From Antedon mediterranea (lineage: Eukaryota; Echinodermata; Crinoidea; Comatulida; Antedonidae): a stretch of DNA of 60,000 nt. Below the pieces are notes generated by a model. The model was not told the DNA's origin. It saw only the letters and a list, made by a program, of their open reading frames with translations, and did no database searches. The stretch lies in assembly GCF_964355755.1 (NCBI RefSeq), contig NC_092671.1, positions 40,563,804-40,623,803 on the forward strand. The letters run 5' to 3'. The position numbers and the translations under genes are program-made. Shown here piece by piece: positions 1 to 9,302 of this stretch (positions are counted from its first letter, which is position 1; every line of letters starts with the position of its first letter).

Positions 1-270
1 AATGTCGAAAAACAGAGACCCCCAATATAATGAGACGTTTTATTGGGGGTCTCTGTTTTCGAGTTTTTCTCGAAAACAGAGACCCCCTATATAACGTAAT
101 ATTGACTTAATATTGAGACGTTTTAGTGGGGGTCTCTGTTTTCGAGTTTTTCTCGAAAACAGAGACCCCCCCTATATTACGTAATATTGAGACGTTTTAG
201 TGGGGGTCTCTGTTTTCGAGGTTTTCTCGAAAACAGAGACCCTGGGTCTCGGGTCTCTGTTTTCGAGACA
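1..270. repeat. Tandem array of perfect hairpins (~75-83 bp period)
   Basis: Three complete hairpins stand in a row with further partial arms at both ends. Each has a 17-19-bp perfect stem (GGGGGTCTCTGTTTTCGAG and its complement) and a 5-nt T-rich loop: arms 45-63/69-87, 128-146/152-170 and 202-220/226-242. Half-arms lie at about 5-23 and 252-267. Hairpins are separated by an AT-rich spacer containing TAATATTGAGACGTTTTA. The array is cut by the window start. No coding potential. It abuts the 3' tail of the LINE fragment that follows. Function unknown. Confidence 0.9.
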
Positions 271-307
271 CCTGTTGTTTAGTTTAGTTTAGTTTAGTTT
301 AGTTATA

Positions 308-345
308 ATGGGAAAGTTTAGGCGATGTGCCTTTTTAAACCCCAT
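308..345 (-). other. LINE 3'-UTR hairpin
   Basis: Three nested stems lie between the stop codon and the microsatellite tail: ATGGG/CCCAT, GTTTA/TAAAC and GGC/GCC with small internal loops. A stem-loop followed by short tandem repeats is the usual RT recognition signal of CR1/L2-type elements. The LINE at 8235-12206 has a different sequence with the same architecture. Confidence 0.6.
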
Positions 346-350
346 ATCAA

Positions 351-1109
351 CTACATTGTGTCGATGCGATTCTTGAAGGTATTAGCGGTCTCAGAATTGA
401 CAACGTCGGCTGGTAAACTGTTCCAATGGTTTATTACTCGTTGCGAGAAGGTATGTCTTCTACAGTTCAATCCTTTATGGAAAGTAGGCTTGAAAAATCT
501 CAGGTGATGCCCTCGAGTAATTCTGCTAATGTTACTTCTCATTTGGAAAAAGTCATCCTTGGCTACACCCTCGAAACCTTTAACAATTTTATATGCTTCA
601 ATCAGGTCACCTCGAATTCTTCTGTCATACAAGGTTGTTAGGCCAAGAAACTTTAAACGATCTTCATATGAATATGAACGGATACATGGAACTAATTTAG
701 TCGCACGACGTTGTACTCTTTCAATTACATTTATGTCCTTTTGAAGATACGGATTCCATACTTGAACACAAAATTCGAGATGTGGGCGTACATAATGCTT
801 GTAGATGACGTTAAAACAATCCTTATCCATATATACGAAAGTCCTTCTGATGCTTCTTAAACAGTTCATGGCCCGCTGAGATACTTTGGCGCAGTGTTGG
901 CTTGGTTTACAGTCATTAGTAATTAGTACTCCTAGGTCCTTTATTTTCTCAACTGTTTCCAGTTCAACTTCATCTATTTGGTATTTAAAATGAACATTTG
1001 AATGCCCAAAGTGCATCACCATGCATTTGCTTTTATTAAAAGCCAACATCCATTCTTTACTCCACTGCAGTGCATTGTTTAAAGATTCTTGTAATAATTG
1101 CCCATCATT
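351..1109 (-). pseudogene. Reverse transcriptase C-terminal fragment (CR1-like ORF2)
   Basis: Open reading frame continuing upstream of the first Met (1047-1049) to about 1109 without a stop, so the visible protein is about 252 residues. It covers the end of the RT domain and the conserved C-terminal region: NALQWSKEW, NKSKCMVMHFG, DLGVLI, YVRPHLEFCVQVWNPYLQKD, IERVQRRATKLVP, RGDLIEAYKI and VINHWNSLPADVVN. These match, block by block, the C-terminal third of ORF2 at 9200-12154 (EQWSKKW, SKSKCKVMHIG, VQAWSPYLQQD, IQQRATKLVPELR, VINKWNSLPESVVN). It belongs to the same clade but is diverged, so it is a different family or an old copy. Endonuclease and the catalytic RT motifs are missing; it cannot encode an active enzyme. 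Confidence 0.9.
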
Positions 1110-1652
1110 TCTGTGTTGTGATACCCCTCAAGGTCGTTGTTGGTCCTCGTTGTCAACAGACAATATGGTTTCATTCTAATTCAATAGCACGAGACATAAT
1201 GCGACACGTCAATGCATTATGCTTTAAAAAAATGTTACATTACATACATAATCGTAATAATATCTTTCAGTACAATATAGTGTATAAAAAAGCTCAGTAA
1301 AGTCTCTCACTGATTTTAACCGACACCAAACAAATATTCCCAATTTACTCGTTCATAATTATTAACATATTGGAGTCGTCTTCGTAAGCTACTTGTTGTG
1401 TCCTTAAAATATAGATAAAAATCGTTACAAATGCAAACAGGTTTATAAATTCGAACTGCTACACGTACCGAGTGCTGAAAGAGAGTTAAATCGGACAGTT
1501 AAGTCTCAATCCTACAATAGCATCCATTTTCGTATGCTTTATGCATAATTGACGCGCCATACACCACGATCGATATTGTTGAAAATTGACCTTAATTGAC
1601 ACGCGACCGAAATGAAACGCGACCGAGATGATCGTAATTCGGCTCTAGGCCT
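1110..1652. other. Unannotated AT-rich spacer
   Basis: About 540 bp between the truncated LINE and the first MULE-like element. No coherent coding region, RNA gene or repeat recognised; GGCCTAGG low-complexity motif at the right end next to the insertion site. It is probably host intron or intergenic DNA. Confidence 0.4.
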
Positions 1653-1661
1653 AGGTAGGTA
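1653..1661. repeat. Target site duplication of E1, left
   Basis: AGGTAGGTA, repeated exactly at 5625-5633 on the other side of the element. The site lies in GGCCTAGG-type low-complexity DNA. Confidence 0.8.
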
Positions 1662-1886
1662 GGGTAGTAACAAAGTGCGAGGCAGCGAGGCACGCGAGGC
1701 AGGGAAGGCATGCGAGGCAAGTCAGAAATTTATGCGAGGCATCGTTTTACCATCATCAAAAAATGCGAGGCATCATTTTATCATTTCTCAAAATTGCAAG
1801 GCAGGAAATCACCGAAATTGAAGTAGCCTAGGCCTAGGCCCGCTAGGCTAGTTTCCTTTTGCACCTGCCTTGTAATTTAACCAAGG

Positions 1887-2645
1887 CTTTATCCTGAATA
1901 CCACAGCTTAGAATTAGGCATACTTTAATGAAGAAAAATCACATAAAAGTAACAATAAATCCATTAAATTGGTGATTTTACAGACGTTGTTTTTCTCGCA
2001 TTTCGCACACTCAATGTTCAATATTTTGGTTTCTATGGAACGCCAAAAGAGCAAAATTAATTAGAGGGCTAAAAACTCTGTGGAATCCATTTATATTTAA
2101 CGCATTATTTGGTGAAAATCAAGTACAATTTCAATAGATTTTGTCACTGTCAGTAAGGAAAAATGTTACTGTTGATAATGTACACGGTTTCGTTAACCTT
2201 TTAAAGAATAAAATAGAAAAATTCATCATAATATCCTTAGTAGGATGTCCTAGGTCTAGACTAGGTAGTGATGTTGATTTAGGATCGATTATTATTCTTT
2301 GAAAACAGAACAGTATCAGCAGTAACATATTACAACATTTTTATTGACAAATTAACAAATATATTGAAATAAAACGTGTTTTTCACCAATAAATGCATGA
2401 GAAATTGACGCATTCCACTGAGTTTTAGTCCTCTATTATCGTTGCTCTTTTGGCGCTCCATAGAAACAAAAATATTGAACATTGAATAAGTGAAATTCGC
2501 GAACAGTGTGCGAGAAACACGCCTGTAAAATCATTAATTTAAGGATTTATTTGTTACTTTTTATGTGATTCTTTCATTAAAGTACTCATGAGGTATACTT
2601 CTAAGGTGTGGTATTCACACGATAAAGTTAGTTATCAAATTTGGA
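1887..2645. repeat. Internal imperfect inverted repeat of the E element
   Basis: Arms of about 240-290 bp at roughly 1887-2125 and 2350-2645 are imperfect reverse complements; both contain versions of CAATGTTCAATATTTT, CTATGGARCGCCAAAAGAGC and CATAAAAGTAAC. They surround a 220-bp centre. The same structure, inverted, is present in E2 at about 6940-7690. This looks like an older foldback unit that became part of the E element. The small ORF at the centre (2131-2328 -) is not convincing. Confidence 0.75.
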
Positions 2646-3121
2646 GTAAAAATACAAGCGAAGGAAACTAGCGCCAGGTTTATTAGTACGTACATGGACA
2701 ACAATAAATAAAAATCGTTCGTAATATACCTAGCTTACTAAAACAGGAATAGTGTATCATTATTAAATATTACACCAATTATTATTTTATCAAAATTGAT
2801 TAAATTATTTTCTACATAGGCCTTTATCTAGGTTAGGGCTAAGCATATTAGCTAAAGTTTAATTTTAGGCCTAGTATTACAATTGTCGGACGTAAGTCTT
2901 TTTTCACACGCGCTCCAGAATTCTGTCGCAATTTTTTTCTTTGCGGCATGTTATTGGATCGGCATATCAGTTACCTTTTATTCACCGCCAGTTATTGAAC
3001 TTGTCCTGGCAATCGCTGTTCACCTTATTTGCGAGAGAGGTACAGGTGTTGTTCTTAGAGAATGGAATGTCAAAAATACGGTGGCCCACAACTGTCACGC
3101 ACACTATATAAATCATATTCA

Positions 3122-3480
3122 CACAATTAAAGAAGGAATCACACAATTAAAGAAGGAATCACACAATTAAAGAAGAAATCACACAATTAAAGAAGGAATC
3201 ACACCATTAAAGAAGAAATCACACAATTAAAGAAGGAATCGCATATAAACAAAAGAAAGCATGAAAATATAAAAAGAAATGCACAAATAAAGAAGAGCTA
3301 AGCACAATTAAAGAAGTCCGCACAAATTCGAAAGCTCCTCGCACAATTAAAGAAGTTCGCAACAAAATCAAAAGCTCCTCGCACAATTAAAGAAGTCCGC
3401 AACAAATTCCAAAGTACCTCGCACAATTAAAGAAGTCCGCAACAAATTCGAAAGTACCTCGCACAATTAGAGCACAGTAG
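3122..3480 (+). repeat. Arm repeats of the foldback element, left outer zone
   Basis: About six tandem 20-bp units of the type ACACAATTAAAGAAGGAATC, followed by four or five 39-41-bp units with CACAATTAAAGAAGTCCGC and CAAATTCGAAAG. The right arm carries the reverse-complement zone at about 4620-4960. Confidence 0.85.
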
Positions 3481-3524
3481 TCCATATGGAACGCCATCGC
3501 TGCCTCCGGCAGCAGCAAACTTTA

Positions 3525-3840
3525 ATTCTATTCGGCTCTTTTACCATTACGTTCGGCTCTTTTACCATTCGGCGCATTTCTATTCGGCCTTTTTACCATT
3601 ACGTACGGCTCTTTCAGCATTCAGCTCATTTCTATTTGGCCCATTTTTTACCATTACGTTCGGCTCTTTCAGCTTTCGGCTCTTTTTTATTCGGCCAATT
3701 TACCATTACGTTCGGCTCTTTCAGCATTCGGCTCTTTTTTATTCGGCCCATTTAACATTACGTTCGGCTCTTTTTGATTCGGCCCTTTTTTATTCGGCTC
3801 TTTCTGCATTACGTTGGGCTCTTTTTAAATCGGCATTTTT
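3525..3840 (+). repeat. Arm repeats of the foldback element, left inner zone
   Basis: Degenerate tandem units around TTCGGCTCTTTTACCATTACG, mirrored by GAGCCGAACGTAATGGTAAA units at about 4345-4575. The apparent reading frames here (for example 3486-3755 +, 4330-4607 -) are just the repeat read through and are not genes. Confidence 0.85.
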
Positions 3841-5019
3841 TTATATGGCGCAATTAAAATCTAACCTTTGACATGGGGTCAAATGGAAGAAAATCAACGA
3901 CTGGAAATGAGTCTATGAAAAGTTTACAAACATTTCATCATCATGACGCCAACCATGAGTAGCCAACCGATTAAAGATGTGTTGAATAACCTAAATTAAT
4001 TCATCTTTTAACAAATTTTGAGAGAGAAAGGGTAAATTATTATTATTAAATGTTTGGCTGACACTAGGCGAGGCCTAGCTAGCCTAGGCCATAAATCAAA
4101 CCTTTTCTCTCTCAAAATGGTCAATAAGGTGGGACAATTGCAAGTTCTCTAACTAACACATTAATCATGTCAATAAAATGATTTAGTTATATTGAAATAG
4201 CCTTCAAATTCATTTAATTCAACCAACCAAACACTCTACATGCTGCATCTATATGTTTTGTAAACTTTTCATAGACTCATTTCCAGCCGTTGATTTTCTT
4301 CCATTTGACCCCATGTAAAAGGTTAGAATTTAATTGCGCCGCATAAAAAAGGGCCAAATCAAAAAGAGCCGAACGTAATGCAGAAAGAGCCGAATAAAAA
4401 AGGGCCGAATTAAAAAGAGCCGAATGCTGAAAGAGCCGAACGTAATGGTAAATGGGCCGAATAAAAAAGAGCCGAATGCTGAAAGAGCCGAACGTAATGG
4501 TAAATGGGCCAAATAGAAATGCGCCGAATGCTAAAAGAGCCGAACGTAATGGTAAAAGAGCCGAATAGAATTAAAGTTTCCTGCCGGAGGCAGCAATGGC
4601 GTTCCATACGGACTACTGTACTTTAATTGTGTGTGAGGTACTTTCGAATTTGTTGCGGACTTCTTTAATTGTGCGAGGAGCTTTCGAATTTGTTGCGGAC
4701 TTCTTTAATTGTGCGAGGGGCTTTCAAATTTGTTGCAGACTTCTTTAATTGTGCGAGGAGCTTTCGAATTTGTTGCGGACTTCTTTAATTGTGCTTAGCT
4801 CTTCTTTAATTGTGCGTTTCTTCTTTATTTGTGCATTTCGTTTTGTATTTTCATGCTTTCTTTTGTTTATATGCGATTTCTTTTTTAATTGTGCGATTTC
4901 TTCTTTAATAGTGTGATTCCTTCTTTAATTGTGTAATTCCTTCTTTAATTGTGTGATTCTGTGTTATAGTGTGCGTAACAGTTGTGGGCCACCGTACAAA
5001 AATGTCTTTGGCACGCCGC

Positions 5020-5259
5020 TCAGAGAGAAGTCTGTGCGTTGCTGCTGAAACCACGTGCTATAGGAGGGGAATGCACCACAATCCTCTGAGCTGAGGGCTG
5101 AATCATTCCGCTACCTGCTAAATAGTAAAGAGGGATTTTCCATCTCTCGGGTCTACCGGATCTAGGCGCAGGGGTGTGACAAAATATTATTTTCACTCTG
5201 CTATGTTCGAGAGACATGTGAGTGAACACGCTCGAAATGCCAACAAACATTGCAGTCAT
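5020..5259 (-). CDS. Small ORF conserved between both E copies (unknown)
   Basis: A 79-codon frame inside E1; the E2 copy at 6225-6467 on the opposite strand keeps it open as 80 codons with one inserted Val. Sequence features: an N-terminal MTAMFVGISSV segment, then basic and Pro/Arg-rich stretches (APRSGRPERW). No domain recognised, no signal peptide that I trust. Because E1 and E2 are nearly identical DNA, an open frame in both is weak evidence of coding. It may be a chance ORF or a captured exon. Confidence 0.2.
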   Translation of the reverse strand: MTAMFVGISSVFTHMSLEHSRVKIIFCHTPAPRSGRPERWKIPLYYLAGSGMIQPSAQRIVVHSPPIARGFSSNAQTSL

Positions 5260-5624
5260 TTGATGAGTGTGTCGCTATAACAATTATTGTTTATCGAAAG
5301 TTGAAGACTGTCGTTCAGATTTTTGAACCGTAGTTTGGGCACTTTTGTAAAAGTAAAATTTGACACGATATGACTTGAATGAAAAAACAATCGTTACATA
5401 AAAATAAACAACATGATGAGTGTATACACGAATCTATTTAGATACGCTTGTATCGATTGATTATTAGGCCTATAATATAGCATAATAGCACGTTAAGATA
5501 TGCCTCGCACCTTTTTGAAATTGTAAACTATATGCCTCGCACTTTTGGAAATGATAAAATGATGCCTCGCACAAATATTTGGCATGCCTCGCGTGCCTCG
5601 CTGCCTCGCACTTTGTCAACACTC

Positions 5625-5633
5625 AGGTAGGTA
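5625..5633. repeat. Target site duplication of E1, right
   Basis: AGGTAGGTA, partner of 1653-1661. Confidence 0.8.
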
Positions 5634-5859
5634 GGCTTCTTATGGAGTTTGTTTTTACCTTCTCTATTGAAAATTTCTCCTATTGTTTTCCAGGCGTTAA
5701 CTTTAATTGCACGGTTTTTATACTTTTCAGAGTTAACATCCCACAGACATTTGTGTTTTCTGACTTCTTCTATGAAGAGTTCTTTGTTAAACAGACCTAG
5801 GCTTAGGCCTAAGCTTTCCTCCTCTGCTGGTGTTGGACTGCATGCCTCCTGTGGCTGGG
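5634..5859 (-). pseudogene. MADF-domain coding exon caught between two MULE-like insertions
   Basis: The short host segment between E1 and E2 encodes, on the minus strand, an acidic/Pro linker (PTPAEEES) and then the N-terminal half of a MADF (Adf-1-type Myb/SANT-like) DNA-binding domain: FNKELFIEEVRKHKCLW, DVNSEKYKNRAIK, AWKTIGEIFNREG. MADF domains are about 85 residues; here only about 45 are present before a plausible splice donor (AAG|GTAAAA, about 5661). If E2 is removed, the upstream flank at 7915-7975 continues in frame (TEPQPQEA), so E2 interrupts the coding sequence upstream of the domain. MADF proteins are transcription factors or Harbinger-associated proteins; which of these cannot be told. 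The remaining exons are not visible in the window. Confidence 0.65.
5851..5859. repeat. Target site duplication of E2, left
   Basis: GTGGCTGGG, repeated exactly at 7906-7914; lies inside the MADF reading frame. Confidence 0.8.
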
Positions 5860-7905
5860 GAGTGTTGACAAAGTGCGAGGCACGCGAGGCATGCCAAATA
5901 TTTGTGCGAGGCATCATTTTATCATTTCCAAAAGTGCGAGGCATGCGGGCATATAGTTTACAATTTCAAAAAGGTGCGAGGCATATCTTAACGTGCTATT
6001 ATGCTATATTATAGGCCTAATAATCAATCGATACAAGCGTATCTAAATAGATTCGTGTATACACTCATCATGTTGTTTATTTTTATGTAACGATTGTTTT
6101 TTCATTCAAGTCATATCGTGTCAAATTTTACTTTTACAAAAGTGCCCAAACTACGGTTCAAAAATCTGAACGACAGTCTTCAACTTTCGATAAACAATAA
6201 TTGTTATAGCGACACACTCATCAAATGACTGCAATGTTTGTTGGCATTTCGAGCGTGTTCACTCACGTCATGTCTCTCGAACATAGCAGAGTGAAAATAA
6301 TATTTTGTCACACCCCTGCGCCTAGATCCGGTAGACCCGAGAGATGGAAAATCCCTCTTTACTATTTAGCAGGTAGCGGAATGATTCAGCCCTCAGCTCA
6401 GAGGATTGTGGTGCATTCCCCTCCTATAGCACGTGGTTTCAGCAGCAACGCACAGACTTCTCTCTGAGCGGCGTGCCAAAGACATTTTTGACATTCCATT
6501 CTCTAGGAACAACACGTACCTCTCTCGCAAATAAGGTGAACAGCGATTGCCAGGACAAGTTCAATAACTGGCGGTGAATAAAAGGTAACTGATATGCCGA
6601 TCCAATAACATGCCGCAAAGAAAAAAATTGCGACAGAATTCTGGAGCGCGTGTGAAAAAAGACTTACGTCCGACAATTGTAATACTAGGCCTAAAATTAA
6701 ACTTTAGCTAATATGCTTAGCCCTAACCTAGATAAGAGGCCTATGTAGAAAATAATTTAATCAATTTTGATAAAATAATAATTGGTGTAATATTTAATAA
6801 TGATACACTATTCCTGTTTTAGTAAGCTAGGTATATTATTATTACGAACGATTTTTATTTATTGTTGTCCATGTACGTACTAATAAACCTGGCGCTAGTT
6901 TCCTTCGCTTGTATTTTTACTCCAAATTTGATAACTAAGTTTATCGTGTGAATACCACACCTTAGAAGTATACCTCATGAGTACTTTAATGAAAGAATCA
7001 CATAAAAAGTAACAAATAATTCCTTAAATTAATGATTTTACAGGCGTGTTTCTCGCACACTGTTCGCGAATTTCACTTACTCAATGTTCAATATTTTTGT
7101 TTCTATGGAGCGCCAAAAGAGCAACGATAATAGAGGACTAAAACTCAGTGGAATGCGTCAATTTCTCATGCATTTATTGGTGAAAAACACGTTTTATTTC
7201 AATATATTTGTTAATTTGTCAATAAAAATGTTGTAATATGTTACTGCTGATACTGTTCTGTTTTCAAAGAATAATAGGCCTAATCGATCCTAAATCAACA
7301 ACACTACCTAGTCTAGACCTAGGACATCCTACTAAGGATATTATGATGAATTTTTCTATTTTATTCTTTAAAAGGTTAACGAAACCGTGTACATTATCAA
7401 CAGTAACATTTTTCCTTACTGACAGTGACAAAATCTATTGAAATTGTACTTGATTTTCACCAAATAATGCGTTAAATATAAATGGATTCCACAGAGTTTT
7501 TAGCCCTCTAATTAATTTTGCTCTTTTGGCGTTCCATAGAAACCAAAATATTGAACATTGAGTGTGCGAAATGCGAGAAAAACATCGTCTGTAAAATCAC
7601 CAATTTAATGGATTTATTGTTACTTTTATGTGATTTTTCTTCATTAAAGTAGGCCTACTAATTCTAAGCTGTGGTATTCAGGATAAAGTTGGTTAAAATA
7701 CAAGGCAGGTGCAAAAGGAAACTAGCCTAGCGGGCCTAGGCTACTTCAATTTCGGTGATTTCCTGCCTTGCAATTTTGAGAAATGATAAAATGATGCCTC
7801 GCATTTTTTGATGATGGTAAAACGATGCCTCGCATAAATTTCTGACTTGCCTCGCATGCCTTCCCTGCCTCGCGTGCCTCGCTGCCTCGCACTTTGTTAC
7901 TACCC
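5860..7905 (-). mobile_element. MULE-like TIR element copy E2 (empty-site copy), 9-bp TSD
   Basis: 2,046 bp, reverse complement of E1 without the foldback insertion. Left end GAGTGTTGACAAAG (5860-5873), right end CTTTGTTACTACCC (7892-7905); subterminal TGCGAGGCA repeats as in E1. Flanked by the perfect 9-bp direct repeat GTGGCTGGG (5851-5859 and 7906-7914). The two terminal 14-mers match at 10 of 14 positions without gaps. Near identity with E1 suggests that both insertions are recent. No transposase. Confidence 0.85.
6225..6467 (+). CDS. Small ORF conserved between both E copies (unknown), E2 copy
   Basis: 80 codons; counterpart of the frame at 5020-5259 (-) with a single three-base insertion that keeps the frame. 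The in-frame indel is the only hint of coding constraint. Function unknown. Confidence 0.2.
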   Translation: MTAMFVGISSVFTHVMSLEHSRVKIIFCHTPAPRSGRPERWKIPLYYLAGSGMIQPSAQRIVVHSPPIARGFSSNAQTSL

Positions 7906-7914
7906 GTGGCTGGG
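7906..7914. repeat. Target site duplication of E2, right
   Basis: GTGGCTGGG, partner of 5851-5859. The sequence 7915-7975 continues the interrupted MADF-linker reading frame on the minus strand. Confidence 0.8.
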
Positions 7915-7975
7915 GTTCTGTCCCGACGACTACGACGCCTACTTCTGTTGCTCCAGTGCCGGTAGGTCTAGGCTA

Positions 7976-8234
7976 GGCCTAGTCTGCTGCTCATCACACT
8001 CGTAATAGCCTTGGCCTAGTATTAGCAAAGAACTTATAACACAAGAATCTCCTGTTCTTCAATTTGCATTCAAAACACAGATTACCTAGTAGTAGTAGTA
8101 GTGTGTGTATCATGCTGGCTGAGATCTTTTAAAAAGTCAAGAATTTGCATTTGTTTTACCTGGTAAAGTGAGGTATTTTGGTTTTCTAGGGTTGCTAACT
8201 TCTCTCACACTACATATTCATAACTTTACTTTCA
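7976..8234 (+). other. Upstream flank / possible 5' UTR of the CR1-like LINE
   Basis: Non-coding 259 bp between the E2 flank and the LINE ORF1. It contains GGCCTAGG motifs and a short AGT microsatellite near 8090. The 5' end of the LINE could not be located: no target duplication matching the 3' flank (after 12206) was found by eye. Confidence 0.35.
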
Positions 8235-9302
8235 ATGGCAAACAGAAATATTCCGAAAAAAACTGCCGAGAAAGCTAGGCCTCAACAGCGGGGGCTTAGT
8301 AGTGAATCAGTGATGCAGTGCTCTGCTGAAAAAGGTGGTGTTGCAGGGGCCTATGGTGGGATAGGCCTAGGCCTAGAAGAGGCTGACAATTTTGGAAAGG
8401 CTATTTTTGTATGTGAAGGTAACGCAAACCAACCATGTGGGAAGGTGTTGATTGAAGGAAAGGATAACAGTATTGCTTGTGATGCCTGTGAAAAATGGTA
8501 TCATATTAAATGCCAAAAGATTTCTAAAGCTCAGTATACCGCTTTCAGTGAGGAAGATTCTCCCCCATTTATTTGCATTTCTTGTAGAGGAAATGAAGGC
8601 TCAATTGCTAAGTTGTTCAGGGGCTCGCACATTTTAAATACACTAGAAGAGCGCTTTGCATCCATCGACTTATCCCTTAATGATGTAACGAGGCGTGTAT
8701 GTCAGTTAGAAGAGAAGACTGATTTTAAAGATAGTGAGGAGTTTAATTCCGCTGTTGACGAAAAACTAAACGATTTTAAAATTGAAATCGATGCTCAACA
8801 AGCGAGGAAGCCGAACCTCATTATCCAGGGTCTTAAAGAATCAAATAAGTTAACATCAGACGAAAAGAAAGCAGATGATATTGAAATGGTTAAACGGATG
8901 GCTTTGGTTGCCTGTGTTGGTAACGTTGATATTAAAACAGTTTTTCGGATTCATGATAATAACCCAAATACAAATTCTACTAAACCGAGACTACTTAAAG
9001 TTGTATTTACTGATGAAGCTACCAAGCTTAGTTTGTTGTCTGGTCAGGCAAGAAATAAATTACAAAAATCTGCCGACTTTCATAATGTATTAATGTTTCC
9101 TGATCGAACCCTTAAGGAGAGAAAGGCTAGAAAACAACTCGTAGAAATGAGGAACCAAAAAAACTGGGAGCTCGAAAGTCGCGGGATAAAAGAAAAACGA
9201 TGGATAATAAGAAACGGGTTACTGAAGGAAATCAAAGTAGACGAAAATCACCAGGGTCAAACACAGACAGGCCAACGGCAAAAACCAAACCAAGCGAATT
9301 AA
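8235..9302 (+). CDS. LINE ORF1 protein with PHD finger
   Basis: 355-residue RNA-binding/chaperone-type ORF1 of a CR1-like LINE. A C4HC3 PHD zinc finger is visible: Cys60, Cys68, Cys82, Cys85, His90, Cys93, Cys114 and Cys117, with the usual Trp88 before the His. It is followed by a short heptad-like segment (about 133-170, LNTLEERFASIDLSLNDV) that probably oligomerises. A C-terminal RNA-binding-like region (about 190-320) starts ARKPNLIIQGLKES and carries FRIHDNNPN and PRLLKVVF. The tail is basic and Gln-rich. The first Met lies directly after an upstream non-coding region and was taken as the start. The last 103 bp overlap ORF2 in another frame, implying re-initiation or termination-coupled translation of ORF2. 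PHD fingers in ORF1 are known from several CR1 families; histone binding is possible but not shown here. Confidence 0.9.
   Translation: MANRNIPKKTAEKARPQQRGLSSESVMQCSAEKGGVAGAYGGIGLGLEEADNFGKAIFVCEGNANQPCGKVLIEGKDNSIACDACEKWYHIKCQKISKAQYTAFSEEDSPPFICISCRGNEGSIAKLFRGSHILNTLEERFASIDLSLNDVTRRVCQLEEKTDFKDSEEFNSAVDEKLNDFKIEIDAQQARKPNLIIQGLKESNKLTSDEKKADDIEMVKRMALVACVGNVDIKTVFRIHDNNPNTNSTKPRLLKVVFTDEATKLSLLSGQARNKLQKSADFHNVLMFPDRTLKERKARKQLVEMRNQKNWELESRGIKEKRWIIRNGLLKEIKVDENHQGQTQTGQRQKPNQAN

Larger units (their letters stand above)
276..1109 (-). mobile_element. 5'-truncated CR1-like LINE (3' end with TAAAC tail)
   Basis: Minus-strand non-LTR retrotransposon fragment. It begins inside the RT domain (about 1109), runs through the RT C-terminus, has a short 3' UTR (about 45 bp) that folds into a hairpin at 308-345, and ends in a TAAAC microsatellite (276-305 on the plus strand as TTTAG repeats). 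A hairpin plus iterated tail at the 3' end, and 5' truncation, are typical of CR1/L2 elements. The upstream neighbour 1110-1652 is not recognisable LINE sequence, so truncation lies near 1109. Confidence 0.85.
3077..4996. mobile_element. Foldback element inserted in E1 (TIR TACGGTGGCCCACAACTGT)
   Basis: A 1,920-bp palindromic element. Terminal inverted repeat TACGGTGGCCCACAACTGT runs inward into long imperfect arms (about 3077-3933 and 4258-4996). Each arm holds three zones: repeats of CACAATTAAAGAAGGAATC; longer units with CACAATTAAAGAAGTCCGC; and about ten repeats of the type TTCGGCTCTTTTACCATTACG, separated by a small CTGCCTCCGGCAG hairpin. A loop of about 320 bp remains. It is flanked by the direct repeat CAAAAA (3071-3076/4997-5002; 7 bp if the next T is counted). 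The E2 copy carries the uninterrupted site GTCAAAAATGTC, proving insertion. No transposase is encoded; superfamily not assigned. Confidence 0.9.
1662..5624 (+). mobile_element. MULE-like TIR element copy E1 (interrupted), 9-bp TSD
   Basis: Ends are GGGTAGTAACAAAG (1662-1675) and, reading inward from the right, GAGTGTTGACAAAG (5624-5611). Both continue into an imperfect inverted repeat of about 130 bp built from TGCGAGGCA motifs spaced about 30 bp apart. The element is flanked by the perfect 9-bp direct repeat AGGTAGGTA (1653-1661 and 5625-5633). A second copy, E2 (5860-7905), lies inverted and also has a 9-bp duplication. Nine-bp duplications and long TIRs point to the Mutator/MULE group, but no transposase is present, so this is a non-autonomous member. 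After removing the 1.92-kb foldback insertion at 3077-4996 the copy is about 2.04 kb, like E2. Confidence 0.85.

Noticed and set aside
3486-3755. Open frame rich in GSFTIRF in the foldback arm
   Set aside because: Translation of the TTCGGCTCTTTTACC repeats; the mirrored arm gives the same on the other strand.
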